Shown here: in pieces, positions 62,981 through 64,000 of the stretch | How the letters are laid out: every line of letters starts with the position of its first letter | How positions within the stretch are numbered: the first letter of the stretch is position 1 | Origin: Guyparkeria halophila | Lineage (GTDB): Bacteria > Pseudomonadota > Gammaproteobacteria > Halothiobacillales > Halothiobacillaceae | Direction: 5' to 3' | Assembly: GCF_034479635.1 (NCBI RefSeq) | Contig: NZ_CP140153.1 | Coordinates: forward strand, 1,123,501 to 1,187,500 | Length of the DNA stretch: 64,000 nucleotides | Notes under the pieces: generated by a model | The model's database searches: none | Told to the model about the DNA's origin: nothing | The model's input: only the letters and a program-made list of their open reading frames with translations | Position numbers and translations under genes: made by a program

Positions 62981-64000
62981 CGCGGCGGGTCGTTGACGTG
63001 GAACTGGCCGTATTGGGCCTCGAGCCGATCGATGCGCCTGGCGATGACCGCAGCGGCTTTTCCCGCCCCGTCTGGACCTGGCCGACAGGCGGCGCGGCCG
63101 GGCAAGCGACCGGTGAGCGACCATTGGCCCATCTGCTCGCTGGTCGCTTCCAGCGTGTTGCCGCCGCCGACGATGCGGTCCACGAGATTACCTGTGACGA
63201 TCCCGATGTGCTGGCGTTGGTGGCCGTGCACCGCGCGGCTCGCGACGAGAGCGCATCGGCCAGCAGCGCGCATGGTTATGCCACCGCCCGCGCCCTGGGC
63301 GATTGGTGCCTTGCCGGTGGCACGCGTTCGGGTTTCGCGGAGCAGGTGGAGGCCTGGCGCGAACGAGGTTTCGAGCGGCTGCTGTGTTTCGATCCCGTCC
63401 ACCTCAAGCCGGAAACCGATCATGCGATCACGTTGGGCCCGCGCTTTCTCGGCTTGACCGAGGCGGAACTCGACGGTCTGCTTGCCGAGCTGAATCCCTG
63501 GCTGGCCGAAGACGGCATGCGGGCCGTGCGCCTGGGACGTCAGCCCTACCTGCTGGCCGAATCGCGGGTCGATGGTGTCGGTCCGGCGAACGCGGCATTG
63601 CAGCGCAGTGGGGCACCCTTGGCCTGCCTGTTGAATCGCAACGCCGGGGTCTTCCTCGACGAGGAACGCAGCGACCCCGTGTTGCGCCAGTGGCTGACCG
63701 AACTGCAGATGTGGCTTTATCCGCAGCCACTCAACGATCGGCGCGCCGCGCAGGGTCAGCCCATCCTGAGCAGTTTCTGGCCACATGGGTTGAGTGCCCT
63801 GTCCAATGGGTTGCCGTCCCCCCAGGTCGATCAACGGCAGATTTTGACCGACTCGCCGGCGGTGCTCGCCGCATGCGAGGCAACGGTGTGGCAAGCCGAC
63901 GAGATGGATGCGGCACGTGAGGCGATCCGTGCCGGCAGGTGCGTGCGGGTGCTGCTGACCGAGGCGGCGTGGTGTCGACTGGAGGGCGACGTGGGCGGTT
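62977..64000 (+). CDS. COG4255/RpfE-like protein, partial at window end
   Basis: An open frame runs from the GTG at 62977 (overlapping the phosphatase stop) past the window edge for 341 codons with no stop. A GTG at 62998 is a second start candidate. The segment LNRNAGVFLDEERSDPVL followed by WLYPQPLNDRRAAQGQPIL is typical of the family annotated as a regulatory protein of RpfE type or phosphoglycerate mutase-like (COG4255), often beside recJ. Function unknown. The C-terminus lies outside. Confidence 0.75.
   Translation, partial: MTRRVVDVELAVLGLEPIDAPGDDRSGFSRPVWTWPTGGAAGQATGERPLAHLLAGRFQRVAAADDAVHEITCDDPDVLALVAVHRAARDESASASSAHGYATARALGDWCLAGGTRSGFAEQVEAWRERGFERLLCFDPVHLKPETDHAITLGPRFLGLTEAELDGLLAELNPWLAEDGMRAVRLGRQPYLLAESRVDGVGPANAALQRSGAPLACLLNRNAGVFLDEERSDPVLRQWLTELQMWLYPQPLNDRRAAQGQPILSSFWPHGLSALSNGLPSPQVDQRQILTDSPAVLAACEATVWQADEMDAAREAIRAGRCVRVLLTEAAWCRLEGDVGG

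Overview
The window is a GC-rich (roughly two-thirds G+C), gene-dense chromosomal segment of a gammaproteobacterium. The gene content suggests a sulfur-oxidizing chemolithoautotroph related to Halothiobacillus or Guyparkeria. The main reasons are a DabA-DabB bicarbonate-accumulation operon with a divergent LysR regulator, a complete 14-subunit proton-pumping NADH dehydrogenase, YeeE/YedE-type sulfur-ion permease halves, and gammaproteobacterial synteny blocks (pyrG-kdsA-eno-ftsB-ispD-ispF, nudJ-mnmA-hflD, ampD-ampE). The genus is inferred from gene content only; no rRNA is present.

Region 1-3100 is accessory. A leftward operon encodes an OsmC-family protein and an SfnB-like acyl-CoA-dehydrogenase flavoprotein cut by the window edge. 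Its upstream region has a sigma-54-type -24/-12 element and, about 100 bp further up, two identical 13-bp palindromes. Divergent from it is an isolated cyanase gene (cynS). Two uncharacterised genes follow, framed by strong bidirectional terminators.

Region 3100-8710 is the inorganic-carbon module: dabB then dabA on the minus strand, and a CbbR/CcmR-like LysR gene on the plus strand. The 461-bp divergent intergenic region holds several dyads that share the half-site ATAGA.

Region 8741-24160 is mixed housekeeping. It includes an HDOD-GAF protein that overlaps, tail to tail, an EAL-CBS-GGDEF protein, then PhnA/YjdM, a phosphoribosyltransferase, a lipoprotein with a CxxCH motif, an APC permease, MltF, a nitroreductase, Hsp15, a GST, PmpA/PmpB-like permease halves, and a zapD-minC-minD-minE division cluster. 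Between zapD and metH lies a 268-bp gene-free element bounded by 32-bp near-perfect inverted repeats (MITE-like).

Region 24220-36620 holds metH, a DUF2062 protein and a MarR regulator leftward, and pyrG-kdsA-eno-ftsB-ispD-ispF-tpiA-secG-tRNA-Leu(GAG) rightward. It covers CTP, KDO, glycolytic, isoprenoid, division and secretion functions. Region 36754-51880 is the nuoA-N operon plus a DUF2818 membrane protein, closed by a strong terminator. The only notable gap in the operon is 178 bp between nuoI and nuoJ, and it is rich in short repeats.

Region 51989-64000 holds a leftward nudJ-mnmA-hflD-PF10136 operon, a RHH/RelE-type toxin-antitoxin pair with an 18-bp palindromic operator, leftward mutS, and rightward pncC-ampD-ampE, a DUF3185 protein, a histidine phosphatase and a partial RpfE/COG4255-like gene running off the end. 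I saw no rRNA, CRISPR array, prophage or recognisable transposase.

I did not find a convincing new multi-gene system. The strongest leads for undescribed biology are the predicted sigma-54 operon at the left edge, the dab/LysR operator array and the inverted-repeat element at 23890-24157.
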